Below, one piece after another: positions 16,603 through 26,005 of a stretch of 64,000 bases of DNA. Below the pieces are notes generated by a model. The model was given only the letters and a program-made list of their open reading frames with translations, did not search any database and was not told the DNA's origin. Every line of letters begins with the position of its first letter. Position 1 is the stretch's first letter. Origin of the DNA: Luteibacter sp. 9135 (GTDB taxonomy: Bacteria; Pseudomonadota; Gammaproteobacteria; Xanthomonadales; Rhodanobacteraceae); the NCBI RefSeq assembly GCF_000745005.1, contig NZ_JQNB01000001.1:2597501-2661500 (forward strand), given 5' to 3'. The translations under genes were made by a program, and so were the position numbers.

Positions 16603-19600
16603 TCAGGGCGAACTGCCCGCGCGTATCGTGGCCTCGTTGATGGCGCGCACACGGGCCTCGTCCACCTTCTCGACCTTGCGGTCGTAGGTGAACAGGCCGT
16701 TGTGCTCGCCTTCCACGTCGGTGATCTGCGTATACACCGCCCCCGACACGCCGATACCCGGGCCCTTGTCGCGCAGCACCGCGGTGTTGGCCACGTAGCC
16801 GTCGTTCAACGCGGCGGCATCCTTCACCTCGCCGTACGGATTGATCGGCGTGTTCGGCCAGACATGGCCGGGTACGCCGAGGGTCAGGCCACCATGCTCG
16901 CCGTCCATCGAGGCACGGGTGGCATCCGGCGCGGGCAGGCCGGGGCCCTGGTAATCGTGGATGTCGATCATGTCGCCCGCCATCGGATCGCCCTTGGTAT
17001 CGCAGCAATTCGCGCCGCTGCGTGCGTTGACCAGGCGCGACGGATCGCGCTGCTTGATCTGCGCGGCCAGTTCGGCCGCGGCGGGCACGCTCCACTGTCC
17101 CCAGCCCTCGTTGAAGGGGATCCAGCCGATGATCGAGGTTTCCCCCTTGAGCTGGTCCACGATGGCGTCGACATCGCGGCGGAAGCCGGCCTTGTCGGCC
17201 TCGCTCAAGGTATCGTTGTGGCCGTTCGGTAGCGCCGGCATGTCCTGCCACACCATTAGTCCGATGCGGTCGGCCCAGTAGTACCAGCGTGCCGGTTCCA
17301 CCTTGATGTGCTTGCGGATGGTGTTGAAGCCGAGATCGCGGGTCTTCTGTATGTCGAACCGCAGCGCCTCGTCGGTCGGCGCGGTGTGGATACCGTCGGG
17401 CCAGTAGCCCTGATCCAGCGTTGCCAGCAGGAAGGTGGGCTTGCCGTTGAGCACCACGCGTTGGCGGCCATGCACCGTCGCGATGCCGATGCTGCGCAGG
17501 CCGGCATAGCTGGTTACGTCGTCGCGCGTGCTGCCCGCGACCAGTGTGGCCTTGAACGTGTAGAGGAACGGGTCCTGAGGACTCCACGGCCGAGGGTGCG
17601 CGATGCCAAGGCGCAGCGGTGTGCCGGCGGGTCCGCTGGCCTCGCCCACCGGCGCGCCGTCCGCATAGGCGGTGACGTGCAACGTGGCGCCTGCCGCGTC
17701 ACCCGCGAGCGTCGCGCTCACGGTGAAGGCGTCCAGGCCGGTGGCCGGCAGGATATCCAGCTGTGCCAGGTGGACGGCCGGTGCCGGTTCCAGCCACACC
17801 GTCTGCCAGATGCCGGAGGCGGCGGTGTAGAAAATACCCTCGGGCCTCAGCCGCTGCTTGCCGACCATGACGTTGGCGCCATCCACGGGCGCGTGCACGG
17901 TGACGACGATCTCCTGTGGGCCCCTGGCTTTCAGAGCGGCCGTGATGTCGGCGCTGAAGGACGTATAGCCGCCCGTGTGTCGTGCTACCTGCGTGCCGTT
18001 GACGTACACGGTGGCGTCCTGGGCCACTGCGCCGAAATGGAGCAGGACGCGCTGGCCGTTCGCCGAGAACGTGGCCGGCACGTCCACGAGGCGGCGGTAC
18101 TGCATGAAGTCCGCATGTTTCTGCACGCCGGAGAGCACGGACTCGGCGGGGTAGGGCACCAGGATACGGTTCTTCAGTGCCTGTCCGAACACGGGCGGTG
18201 TGTCCACGTCGCTCGCCGCGTACTCCCAGAGGCCGTTGAGGCTGGACCACTGCGGATGCTCCAGTGACGGGCGTGCCAGTTGCGGGCGCGGGTACTCGGG
18301 CAGCGCGTTGTCAGGCGATACCTCCGCAGTCCAAGGTGTCGCCAGCGGCGGCACCTTGCCGCTCCATGTGGCGGCCTTGGCGCCCGTGGCACTCATGGAC
18401 GGTGGCGCATCCCCGGGATCGCTGCCCCAGGCGGTGTTCGGTTTCGGGCCCATCGTCAGCACCAGCGTGGCGCCGTCGGCGATATCCGCATGGCTGAACC
18501 AGGGTTTGTTCCAGGGCTTGCCGTTGAGCGTGGCGGACTGGATATACGGGTTGGCGTCCGTGTTGTCGCGCGCGACGATCTCGAACACCTTGCCGTTGCC
18601 CAGGCGCAGACGCACGCGGTCGAAGATCGGGCTACCGATGATGTACTCCGGCCGCGACGGATCCACGGGATAGAAGCCCATCGCGCCGAGCACGTACCAC
18701 GACGACGTGGAGCCCTGGTCGTCCATGCCGGGATACCCGTAGCCGGTGGCGTCGCTGCCGTACATCTGGCTGAGGATGCGACGTGCCATGGCCTGGGTCT
18801 TCCACGGCTGGCCACTCCAGGCGTAGAGATACGCCGCCTGCTGGTCCGGCTGGTTTCCCTGCACGTACTGGCCGATCAGGCCGGTGCAATCGCGGCAGAT
18901 GCCCTTGGCCGTATAAGGCGTGGCGAAGAATGCGTCGAGCTTCGCGTTGAATCCGTCACGGCCGCCCAGCAGGTCCACCAGCCCCTGCACGTCGTGCGGT
19001 ACCAGCCACAGCGTGGACCAGCCGGAGGCTTCCTTCATCATGAAGTTGTAATAGGGCTCGCCGGGATCGAACGGCGCGATCCAGGCGCCATCGGCCGTGC
19101 GGCCACGGAAGAAGCCGGTGGAGCGATCGAACACGTGGCGGTAGTTGCCCGCGCGCCGCTTGAACATCGCCGCATCGTCGGTCTTGCCCAGGCGGCGCGC
19201 GACGTCGGCCAGCGCGTGGTCGTCCCAGGCGTATTCCAGCGTGGTAGCCACGCCCGCCTTGCCGCCGGCATACGGCGGGCTGGGACTGCCTTCCGGCACG
19301 GTGTCGGCGATCCAGCCCTGCGTATCGTATTCGGCCAGGTAACCGCGTGGCCCCTTCGGGTCCGTGGCGTTCTTGCGCAGGTACTCGTACGCGGCGGCGT
19401 AGTCGAAATCGATGCCGCGCTGCCAGGCACCGTCGTAGAGCAACACCGCATGATCGCCGTGGAACGAGGTGTTCATGTAGCCCCGTTCGCGCGCGCGATC
19501 CAGTTCGGAGCGCATGATGTCCTTCACCACCTCCGGCTGGAGCAGCATCAGCAGGGCGACCTGGTTGCGTCCGGTATCCCAGAACGGCACGGGGCCGTAC

Positions 19601-20781
19601 TGGTCGTACGTCGCGAGCCGGTCGTGCCCGGTGCTATCGGTGTAGTGCTCGCCCTTGCGCGCGATCATCCGCGGGCTTGCAAACGAGTGATAAAGCGTCG
19701 AATAGAAAAGCATGCGCTGCTTCGGCGTGCCGCCTTCCACCTGCACGCGATCGAACAGGCGTGCCCAGATCTCGCGTGCCTTCGCGTGCACACGGTCGAA
19801 ATCCGTGTCGCTGTCCTGCGCATGCAGGCGCTGTTCGGCTTCGGCCGCACTGTGGCCATGGGCGATGCGCAGCACCACCTGGTCACCGGCTTTCGTGTCG
19901 AAGGTGACGTAGGCGCCGGCATAGTCGCCGGAAACCGTGCGGCGGCCGGCTTGCACATCCTCGCGTCCCAGCCCCTCGCCCTGGTGGTTCACCTCGGCGT
20001 GGAAGCTGCCGAAGACGGTGAACGGGCGGGAAAACTCGGCGACGAAGAACGGACCGTCCGCGTCGCGATCGTGCCGTCCGGCCTTGGCCACGCCGCGGAT
20101 CGTGCGATCGCCGATCACCTCCACGTCACCGCCGTCCCTGCGCAGGTTGAGCACGACGTTGGCGCGGTGGCTCTCGGGGAAGGTGAAACGCATGAGGCTG
20201 GTCCACTGCGTGGCCGTCAGCTCGACCTTCGTGTGGAACGTATCCAGGTCCACGGTGTAGTAACCGGGCGACGCCTTCTCGGTCGACTTGTCGTACGCGG
20301 CGGTGGCGTAGTCCGGTGGCACGGTCCAGTCGCCGACCACGGGCATCACCACGGGCGCGCCGCGAGCCCCGTACGTGGAGCCGCCGCCGGTGAACCCGAT
20401 CATGGTGGGACGACGGTAATCGTAGGCCACGGGTACGCCGGTGGCGAAACCCAGGTCGGTGTTGATGTTGACCGGCGCAGCCTCCGTGGCGCTCTCCGGC
20501 AGGCTGGCACCGGGCGTGGTCATGCCGGTGTACAGCGGCTCGCCCGGCGGTGGCGCATTGCCGATCAGGTCCTGCCGATCGAGCGGTGCGGTGCCGACGA
20601 GCGGGTTGGCCAGGTCCACGGGCGAGGGGGCCGGCGCCTGGGTGACCCGTGCGGTCACGGGCGGTTGGACAGCGGTTCGGTTCGCGGCGATGCCGGCGGG
20701 CGCAAGGCCCGCCAGCATCAGGAGCATAAGGGTGCGACCGTGGGGAAACGGCCCGCGGGGGCATGCAGGGGAGCGCATCAT
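16603..20781 (-). CDS. GH92 alpha-mannosidase fused to a GH2-type glycosidase
   Basis: A 1392-residue secreted protein. Signal peptide at residues 1-33. GH92 domain from about 54 to 785: N-terminal D-L-A-N-P-L-V-G-T, the acid Glu in KEASGWSTLWLVPHD, GNQP where the family usually has GNEP, MDDQGSTSSWYVLGAMGF, and a canonical C-terminal G-S-P-I-F-D. A Pro/Ala linker leads to a full GH2 part from about 830: sugar-binding jelly roll, Ig-like domain and TIM barrel with N-E-G-W-G (about 1222) and M-D-G-E-H-G (about 1293). GH92 enzymes are calcium-dependent exo-alpha-mannosidases. The GH2 part could be a beta-mannosidase or beta-galactosidase. The gene follows the TonB receptor by about 70 bases on the same strand. 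The ATG at 20781 is preferred; a GTG at 20829 would add 16 residues before the signal peptide. Confidence 0.88.
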   Translation of the reverse strand: MMRSPACPRGPFPHGRTLMLLMLAGLAPAGIAANRTAVQPPVTARVTQAPAPSPVDLANPLVGTAPLDRQDLIGNAPPPGEPLYTGMTTPGASLPESATEAAPVNINTDLGFATGVPVAYDYRRPTMIGFTGGGSTYGARGAPVVMPVVGDWTVPPDYATAAYDKSTEKASPGYYTVDLDTFHTKVELTATQWTSLMRFTFPESHRANVVLNLRRDGGDVEVIGDRTIRGVAKAGRHDRDADGPFFVAEFSRPFTVFGSFHAEVNHQGEGLGREDVQAGRRTVSGDYAGAYVTFDTKAGDQVVLRIAHGHSAAEAEQRLHAQDSDTDFDRVHAKAREIWARLFDRVQVEGGTPKQRMLFYSTLYHSFASPRMIARKGEHYTDSTGHDRLATYDQYGPVPFWDTGRNQVALLMLLQPEVVKDIMRSELDRARERGYMNTSFHGDHAVLLYDGAWQRGIDFDYAAAYEYLRKNATDPKGPRGYLAEYDTQGWIADTVPEGSPSPPYAGGKAGVATTLEYAWDDHALADVARRLGKTDDAAMFKRRAGNYRHVFDRSTGFFRGRTADGAWIAPFDPGEPYYNFMMKEASGWSTLWLVPHDVQGLVDLLGGRDGFNAKLDAFFATPYTAKGICRDCTGLIGQYVQGNQPDQQAAYLYAWSGQPWKTQAMARRILSQMYGSDATGYGYPGMDDQGSTSSWYVLGAMGFYPVDPSRPEYIIGSPIFDRVRLRLGNGKVFEIVARDNTDANPYIQSATLNGKPWNKPWFSHADIADGATLVLTMGPKPNTAWGSDPGDAPPSMSATGAKAATWSGKVPPLATPWTAEVSPDNALPEYPRPQLARPSLEHPQWSSLNGLWEYAASDVDTPPVFGQALKNRILVPYPAESVLSGVQKHADFMQYRRLVDVPATFSANGQRVLLHFGAVAQDATVYVNGTQVARHTGGYTSFSADITAALKARGPQEIVVTVHAPVDGANVMVGKQRLRPEGIFYTAASGIWQTVWLEPAPAVHLAQLDILPATGLDAFTVSATLAGDAAGATLHVTAYADGAPVGEASGPAGTPLRLGIAHPRPWSPQDPFLYTFKATLVAGSTRDDVTSYAGLRSIGIATVHGRQRVVLNGKPTFLLATLDQGYWPDGIHTAPTDEALRFDIQKTRDLGFNTIRKHIKVEPARWYYWADRIGLMVWQDMPALPNGHNDTLSEADKAGFRRDVDAIVDQLKGETSIIGWIPFNEGWGQWSVPAAAELAAQIKQRDPSRLVNARSGANCCDTKGDPMAGDMIDIHDYQGPGLPAPDATRASMDGEHGGLTLGVPGHVWPNTPINPYGEVKDAAALNDGYVANTAVLRDKGPGIGVSGAVYTQITDVEGEHNGLFTYDRKVEKVDEARVRAINEATIRAGSSP

Positions 20782-20852
20782 GGTCGGGTCCAGGCAGGCG
20801 AAACGGTTGCGGGGCCGGGCATGACGCACCGGCCCCGCTCGTACGATCGTGC

Positions 20853-23800
20853 TCAGCTATCCGCACCGAACTTGTAAGTCACACCTACGTAGTACTGACG
20901 TCCGGGATACAGCAGTTGGACCAGCCGGGCGCGGGTATCGCCGCCCAGGTAGGTATGCGGCGTGGACTTGGTCAGGTTGATGACCGAGGCGGTGACCATG
21001 AAGTGCTTGTTGAACTCGTAGTCGCCGTTCACGTCGATCTGGTGGTAGGGCTGCGCGTAGATGGGTAGGCCCGAGGCCAGGCCCTGCATCGTGCGGCCGG
21101 TCCAGTTTTCGCTGGCGCGCAGCAGCAGGCCGTTCTTCTCGTAGAACACCGACACGTTGGCTGCGTACTTCGCGCTGCCGATCAGCTCGGACTTGCCCAC
21201 CTGCGTGTCGCCCAGCGAGACCGGTGTTTCGTTGGTCTTGTTGAGCGTGTAGTTGCCGATGTAGCCGAAGCCCGAGTCCCACGTGTGCTGCGTGTAGAGC
21301 TCGATACCCTTGGACGTGCCCGAGCGACCGTTGGCATTGGTGCTGTACTGCATGAAGTTGGTCTGGGTGCCGCCGACGTTCACGTCGACGTTGTTCACCG
21401 TCACCGGTACGACGAAGTTCTTCACTTCCTTCTTGAACAGGTCGATGCCGACCACCGAGTGCTCGGCGTAGTACCACTCGCCGGCCAGGTCGAACTGCGT
21501 GGCCGTGAACGGCTTCAGGTCCGCGTTGGCGCCACTGCCGTACCAGCCCGGCAGCGGGGCGCCGAACTGCTTGCGGTCGTTGTAGTAGTCCTGCGTGTTG
21601 TTGGTCAGGCTGCCCAGCTTCGCGAGGTCGGTGTAGTTGGCACGGGCCAGGGCCTGCGAGCCGGCGGCACGGATGATGATGTCATCGGCGACGGTCCAGG
21701 CGACGTTGAAGCTGGGCAGGAACTTGTTGTAACGCTTGGTGGTGCTGGAGTTGGTAAAGTCCTCGATGACCGCTACCTCCCGCGGCAGGTACTGGAAATC
21801 ACCCGGTGCGCAGGCGCCGCCGCCCGCATTCACGCCCGAGGCGGGGCAGATCAGGATGTTGCCCGCCGCGTTGTGGTAATACACCGCGTTGTTGGTGGTG
21901 ACCTGGTTGGCCACGGTGAGGTCCTGCTTCGTGGTGACGAAGCGTACGCCCACGTTGCCACGCACGGTGCCCGTATCGAAGTTGGCCTGCACGTAGGCCG
22001 CGGCGATCTTCTCGCCGATCGACGACTTGTTCTGCGGCTTGTTGTAGAGCACGCGGTCGTACGTCGAGTTGAGATGGTTGTAGTAGGCGGGGAAGTTGAT
22101 CGCCGGGAAGGTGCTGTCATTGTAGGCCTCGCTGCTGCCGTCCAGCGAGTTGGCCAGCAAAAAGCCCGGCGGCAGCTGGCCGGCGTTCGGGTCGCAGGTC
22201 TGGAACTGCGAGGTGGTGCCCTTGCAGTACCAGCGCACTTCGTTGCTCTGCTGTTCGGCATGGGCATCGGAGGTCTTCACGCCGAACTGCAGCGACTGCA
22301 TCCAGTGCGAGTCGAAGGCCCAGGTGAAGTCGGCCTGCGCGAAGTTCTGCGAGTTGGTGGTGTTGACCATGTTGGAGCCGGTGGAGCCCAGGTCCACCTG
22401 GCCGGCGCCGTTCTGCATGTTCTGCAGCGTCTGCCCGTCGGCGCTGAGCGTCGGCTTGCCGTTGAGCGTCCACGCGGCGCCGTTGCTGCCGTTGACCCAC
22501 TGGCCGTCGACGAAGTTGCGCGGCTTGGCGGCCATGCCCAGCTCTACCGAGGGGCCCCCCTTGGCCCAGGTACGGCCGACATTGAACGAGCCGCTGAGGC
22601 TGCCGCCGTTGTCCCACTCGCCTTCCAGGTTCAGGGTCTGCGAGGTGGCCTTCTCGACGGAGTAGTTGCCGTTCAACCACGGAATCTCGGTGTTGCAGAC
22701 GTCCACGGCCTGGCGAATCGCGCCGGTGGACGGATTGACGGTGGCGTTGCAGCCCACGCCCGCGGCGGGCAGCCGGTAGTTGGCGCCGGTGACGATCGTG
22801 TGCGAGGGGTCGAAGGTGAGCCCTTCAGGGGCGAGCAGGCGACCTTGCTGGTCGGCGTAGTTGCTGCTGCTTGGCAGGCCCCACTCGGGCACTTCCAGCG
22901 TGTTGGTGATCTGGGTCTGCTGGCGCTCGAAGCGGAAGTAGTTGCCGGTCAGCAGGAAATGGTCGCTGGGCTTGAACTGCATGGTCGCCTGCGCGCCCTT
23001 GGTCTTCAGGTCCAGCTCGTTGCGGGTGGTGGAGAACTGCTGCGGCATCCAGAAGCCGTTGGACACGTTGCCGGCCTGGTCGACCACGCCACCGCCCGGC
23101 CACAGGTCGATGTTCGAGTTGACGTCCGCGCCGTAGGTGCCGCCATGGACGTTGCGCGGCGGCTGCGTGCACGCATCGCGGTCGGTACAGTTGTCCGACC
23201 ACCAGTGCCAGCTTCCCGCGTCGGCGGAGTGGGTGGTGGCATGGCGCTTCTGGTACGAGCCGGCCACCAACACGCCGAAGGTCTCGTCCTTGTTCTTCCA
23301 CGACCACAGCGCGGAGCCTTGCGGTTCCAGCTTGCTGCTGGTGTCCGAGCCCGCGGCGGTGCCGGTCACGAAGCCCTCGTTCGCAGCCATTTCCAGCGGG
23401 CGCCGCGTACGCAGGTCCACGTTGCCGCCGATGCCGCCCTCATCCAGGCGGGCTTCCAGGCTCTTGTAGAGCTTGATGTCCGAAAACATGTTGGCGGGGA
23501 ACAAGGTGTAGTTGAACGAGCGTGTGAGGCCGGCCGAGGTGTCGGCCGAGGCGACATAGTTGCCGTTCAACTGGGTGAGGGTGAGCTCGGGTGCGAGGCC
23601 GCGGATGCTCACCGTCTTGCCTTCGCCGGATTCGCGGCTGATGACCACGCCGGGCACGTGTGCCAGCGCATCGGCGATGTTCTTGGCGGGAAACTGGGCG
23701 ATGTTCTGCGCGTTGATCACCTCGACGATCGAGTTGGCCTCGCGCTTGTCCTGCACGTTCTGGTCGATGGACTGGCGATAGCTGGTGACAACCACGGCAT

Positions 23801-24026
23801 CCATGGTGGTGGGACTGCCGGGCTCGCCGGCTTTGGGTTTATCCGTCTTGCGGGTGTCGTCATTGGGCTTTGCCTGCGCCGGTGCTTTGCTGGGTGCGGC
23901 AGATGGCGTGGATGCCTGTGCGAACGCCGGCGCAGGAAGGACAAGGCAGCCGGCGACGGACAGTGTGGCAGTGGCTAAGGCGGCGCAAAGCGGCTTGCGC
24001 GTGAGCAAGCGTGGCATATAGGTCAT
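20853..24026 (-). CDS. TonB-dependent receptor (Xanthomonas/Caulobacter type)
   Basis: A 1057-residue outer-membrane transporter with a signal peptide ending near A-F-A-Q (residues 1-36), a Pro/Lys-rich linker, a plug domain at about 72-190 (MDAVVVTSYRQSI, IADALAHVPGVVISR, VSIRGLAPELT) and a 22-strand barrel ending Y-V-G-V-T-Y-K-F-G-A-D-S. It resembles large receptors that take up oligosaccharides. With the GH92-GH2 gene immediately downstream, the likely cargo is a mannose-containing glycan. The start ATG is preceded by GAGGGAAG at a workable distance. The 359-base region upstream holds a GATCGATC palindrome. Confidence 0.93.
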   Translation of the reverse strand: MTYMPRLLTRKPLCAALATATLSVAGCLVLPAPAFAQASTPSAAPSKAPAQAKPNDDTRKTDKPKAGEPGSPTTMDAVVVTSYRQSIDQNVQDKREANSIVEVINAQNIAQFPAKNIADALAHVPGVVISRESGEGKTVSIRGLAPELTLTQLNGNYVASADTSAGLTRSFNYTLFPANMFSDIKLYKSLEARLDEGGIGGNVDLRTRRPLEMAANEGFVTGTAAGSDTSSKLEPQGSALWSWKNKDETFGVLVAGSYQKRHATTHSADAGSWHWWSDNCTDRDACTQPPRNVHGGTYGADVNSNIDLWPGGGVVDQAGNVSNGFWMPQQFSTTRNELDLKTKGAQATMQFKPSDHFLLTGNYFRFERQQTQITNTLEVPEWGLPSSSNYADQQGRLLAPEGLTFDPSHTIVTGANYRLPAAGVGCNATVNPSTGAIRQAVDVCNTEIPWLNGNYSVEKATSQTLNLEGEWDNGGSLSGSFNVGRTWAKGGPSVELGMAAKPRNFVDGQWVNGSNGAAWTLNGKPTLSADGQTLQNMQNGAGQVDLGSTGSNMVNTTNSQNFAQADFTWAFDSHWMQSLQFGVKTSDAHAEQQSNEVRWYCKGTTSQFQTCDPNAGQLPPGFLLANSLDGSSEAYNDSTFPAINFPAYYNHLNSTYDRVLYNKPQNKSSIGEKIAAAYVQANFDTGTVRGNVGVRFVTTKQDLTVANQVTTNNAVYYHNAAGNILICPASGVNAGGGACAPGDFQYLPREVAVIEDFTNSSTTKRYNKFLPSFNVAWTVADDIIIRAAGSQALARANYTDLAKLGSLTNNTQDYYNDRKQFGAPLPGWYGSGANADLKPFTATQFDLAGEWYYAEHSVVGIDLFKKEVKNFVVPVTVNNVDVNVGGTQTNFMQYSTNANGRSGTSKGIELYTQHTWDSGFGYIGNYTLNKTNETPVSLGDTQVGKSELIGSAKYAANVSVFYEKNGLLLRASENWTGRTMQGLASGLPIYAQPYHQIDVNGDYEFNKHFMVTASVINLTKSTPHTYLGGDTRARLVQLLYPGRQYYVGVTYKFGADS

Positions 24027-24385
24027 GTGAATGAACTTCCCTCGAGTCGTGTGCGCCGCGACGGCGGCGTGGAGATCCCCCGATCATCAATGCCCTGTAC
24101 ATGACCTATGTCTGCACGCGTTCCCCCTTGTCCTTTCGGACCCGAACCGACAACCCGACAACATCCCGAGCGACAGGCGGCACCTGCGACACGTGTTGCC
24201 GACGAAATTTTTCCTGCACGAAACCCGCGGGCCCGTCTTCACGACATGGCCCGAGTTCTCTTAATTGGATCGATCTAAATCCCCTGGCAGGAATTAAGCC
24301 GTCAAAGTGTTGGCGTGTCACGCTGCGCCGCAAAAAATCACGCATGAAAAGTGCGACGTGATGCTCACTTCATTAAGCTGACGCG
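24027..24385. promoter_or_regulatory. upstream region of TonB receptor with GATCGATC palindrome
   Basis: This 359-base non-coding stretch is noticeably more A+T-rich in its right half. At 24265-24278 TTGGATCGATCTAA is a near-perfect 14-base palindrome (12 of 14 symmetric), of the kind bound by LacI-type sugar regulators. It lies about 240 bases from the receptor start, far for a repressor, so either a long leader exists or it acts on an unseen promoter. No gene was recognised in the stretch. Confidence 0.4.
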
Positions 24386-24853
24386 ATGACGAACAACGAC
24401 ATGCGTATCCGCGCCGCGCTCGCCGACATCGAACACGACCTCGGCCGACAACTGACAAGCGATGCCTTCGTGATCGGCAGCGCCGCCGTATGCCTCGTCG
24501 GTGCGGACATCGACGTCGCCGACCTGGATATCCTCACCACGACCGACGATGCCAGGCGTCTGGAACAGGTGTGGCAGTCCCGCCGACTGCACGACTACCT
24601 GCCGTCGGACGGCGGGTTGTTTCGCTCGCGCTTCGCGCGTTACGCGTTCACGGCGATGCCGGTGGAGATCATGGGCGGCCTGGAGGTGTGTGTGGAGGAC
24701 GCGTGGCAATCCGTGCGCATCGATGAGTCGTGCCCCCTGGATGGGCACGCCGCGCGTCTTCGCCTGCCTTCACCGGCGGAACTGCGACGCGTGCTCCATC
24801 TGTTCGGTCGGGATAAAGACCGTCGCCGTGCGGCTCTCCTTCGAGGCATGTAG
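24386..24853 (+). CDS. nucleotidyltransferase-like protein
   Basis: A 155-residue protein whose opening FVIGSAAVCLVGADIDVADL has the G-S-x(n)-D-x-D pattern of minimal nucleotidyltransferase folds (I-D-V-A-D-L-D-I-L). The rest reads like small stand-alone members that resemble aminoglycoside adenylyltransferase or AbiEii-type domains, followed by a helical C-terminus. No toxin or antitoxin partner sits beside it. The reaction is unknown. There is no clear Shine-Dalgarno before the ATG, and a hairpin terminator follows immediately. Confidence 0.6.
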   Translation: MTNNDMRIRAALADIEHDLGRQLTSDAFVIGSAAVCLVGADIDVADLDILTTTDDARRLEQVWQSRRLHDYLPSDGGLFRSRFARYAFTAMPVEIMGGLEVCVEDAWQSVRIDESCPLDGHAARLRLPSPAELRRVLHLFGRDKDRRRAALLRGM

Positions 24854-24857
24854 TTTC

Positions 24858-24880
24858 GCTTGCCGTCGGCAAGCTTGTTC
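24858..24880 (+). terminator. hairpin terminator after nucleotidyltransferase-like gene
   Basis: GCTTGCC and GGCAAGC form a seven-base perfect stem with a three-base loop (24858-24874), followed by TTGTTC. It starts four bases after the stop codon. Confidence 0.55.
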
Positions 24881-24987
24881 GAACGACTCTACTTGCGACG
24901 GACATGGATAGCACCGAGCGGCGTCGGTTGCCGAGGCTGCGCCGTTCGTGCGTCAATGGCCGCTGTCGATCAGGGGAAATGCAACGG

Positions 24988-25980
24988 ATGGCTTATCGCA
25001 CCACGTTTGGACTGCTGGCGCTGTGCGCCGTGATGATTGCCTGCTCACGGCCCGGTGCCGAGCCATCGGCGACACCCCTCCGGCCCCCCGCGTCTACGGC
25101 CCCGCTGGCGATGGCGCCAACGGCGCCCGCCGAAGCCATGCCGCAACCTTACGTACTCGAGGGTACCGAGGTGCGTACGTTGCATGCCGATGGTACGGAT
25201 CGCGATTACCAGGTATTCGTCAGCTTGCCGCGTGACTACGCGGACCATCCCGAGCGTCGCTACCCCGTGCTGTTCGTCACCGACGCCAACTATGCGTTCC
25301 CGCTCATTCGCAGCATCGCGCGTCGCGTGGGCGAGCACGAGGGCGGCACCGAGGCGTTCATCCTGGTGGGCCTGTCGTATGCCGTGGGAGACACCCCGGA
25401 GTACAGTCGACGCCGCGATTACACCCCGACCCCCGATGGCGATCCGGAGCTGACCTCGGACATGCCCGGCCGCGCCGTGGTCCACGGCGGCGGTGAGGTC
25501 TATACCCGGTTCATCAAGGATCAGGTCTTTCCGCTGATCGCGCAGCACTACCGCGCCGACATGCAACGGAAGATCTACGCGGGCCACTCGTACGGCGGGC
25601 TGCTGGGAATCGATATGCTGATCCACGACCCGGGCATGTTCCAGTACTACATCCTGGGTAGCCCGTCGTTGCAGTTCGGCAACGACGTGGAGTTCGCGCG
25701 TCTCCACGAGGCGACCGCCAGGCTGCGCGACCTGCCGGCCAACGTCTTGATCGTGCTGGGCGGCTACGAGGCGCTTTCGCCGGGCTCGTCCGATCCCCGG
25801 TTCAACCACAGCACGGACATGGTCGCCAATGCGCAGCGGTTCGTGGCCGAGCTGAAGGCGAAGCACTATCCGGGGCTGCATATCAAGATGACCACGGTGG
25901 CGGATGAGGACCATATGACCGTCTTCCCGGCCGTCATTACCCGTGGCCTGCTTTGGGCATTGCCGCCCAGGCGCGATTGA
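24988..25980 (+). CDS. esterase-family lipoprotein (PF00756-like)
   Basis: A 330-residue exported alpha/beta-hydrolase. The N-terminus is a lipoprotein signal (FGLLALCAVMIACSRP, lipobox M-I-A-C), then a Pro/Ala linker. The hydrolase starts at RDYQVFVSLPRDY and has the nucleophile elbow G-H-S-Y-G-G (Ser near residue 200) and a late His in D-E-D-H-M-T. This is the IroE/esterase-D-like pattern seen in siderophore or acyl-ester hydrolases; the substrate is not identifiable. The ATG at 24988 is chosen because AGGGGA is well spaced from it; the ATG nine bases upstream would touch the ribosome site. Confidence 0.8.
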   Translation: MAYRTTFGLLALCAVMIACSRPGAEPSATPLRPPASTAPLAMAPTAPAEAMPQPYVLEGTEVRTLHADGTDRDYQVFVSLPRDYADHPERRYPVLFVTDANYAFPLIRSIARRVGEHEGGTEAFILVGLSYAVGDTPEYSRRRDYTPTPDGDPELTSDMPGRAVVHGGGEVYTRFIKDQVFPLIAQHYRADMQRKIYAGHSYGGLLGIDMLIHDPGMFQYYILGSPSLQFGNDVEFARLHEATARLRDLPANVLIVLGGYEALSPGSSDPRFNHSTDMVANAQRFVAELKAKHYPGLHIKMTTVADEDHMTVFPAVITRGLLWALPPRRD

Positions 25981-26005
25981 AGGACCGCCTGACGCGGCGC
26001 TGCGA

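Noticed and set aside
21285..23978. A long frame antisense to the TonB receptor
   Set aside because: It mirrors a confident receptor gene and has repetitive Val/Arg/Gly composition and no recognisable family.
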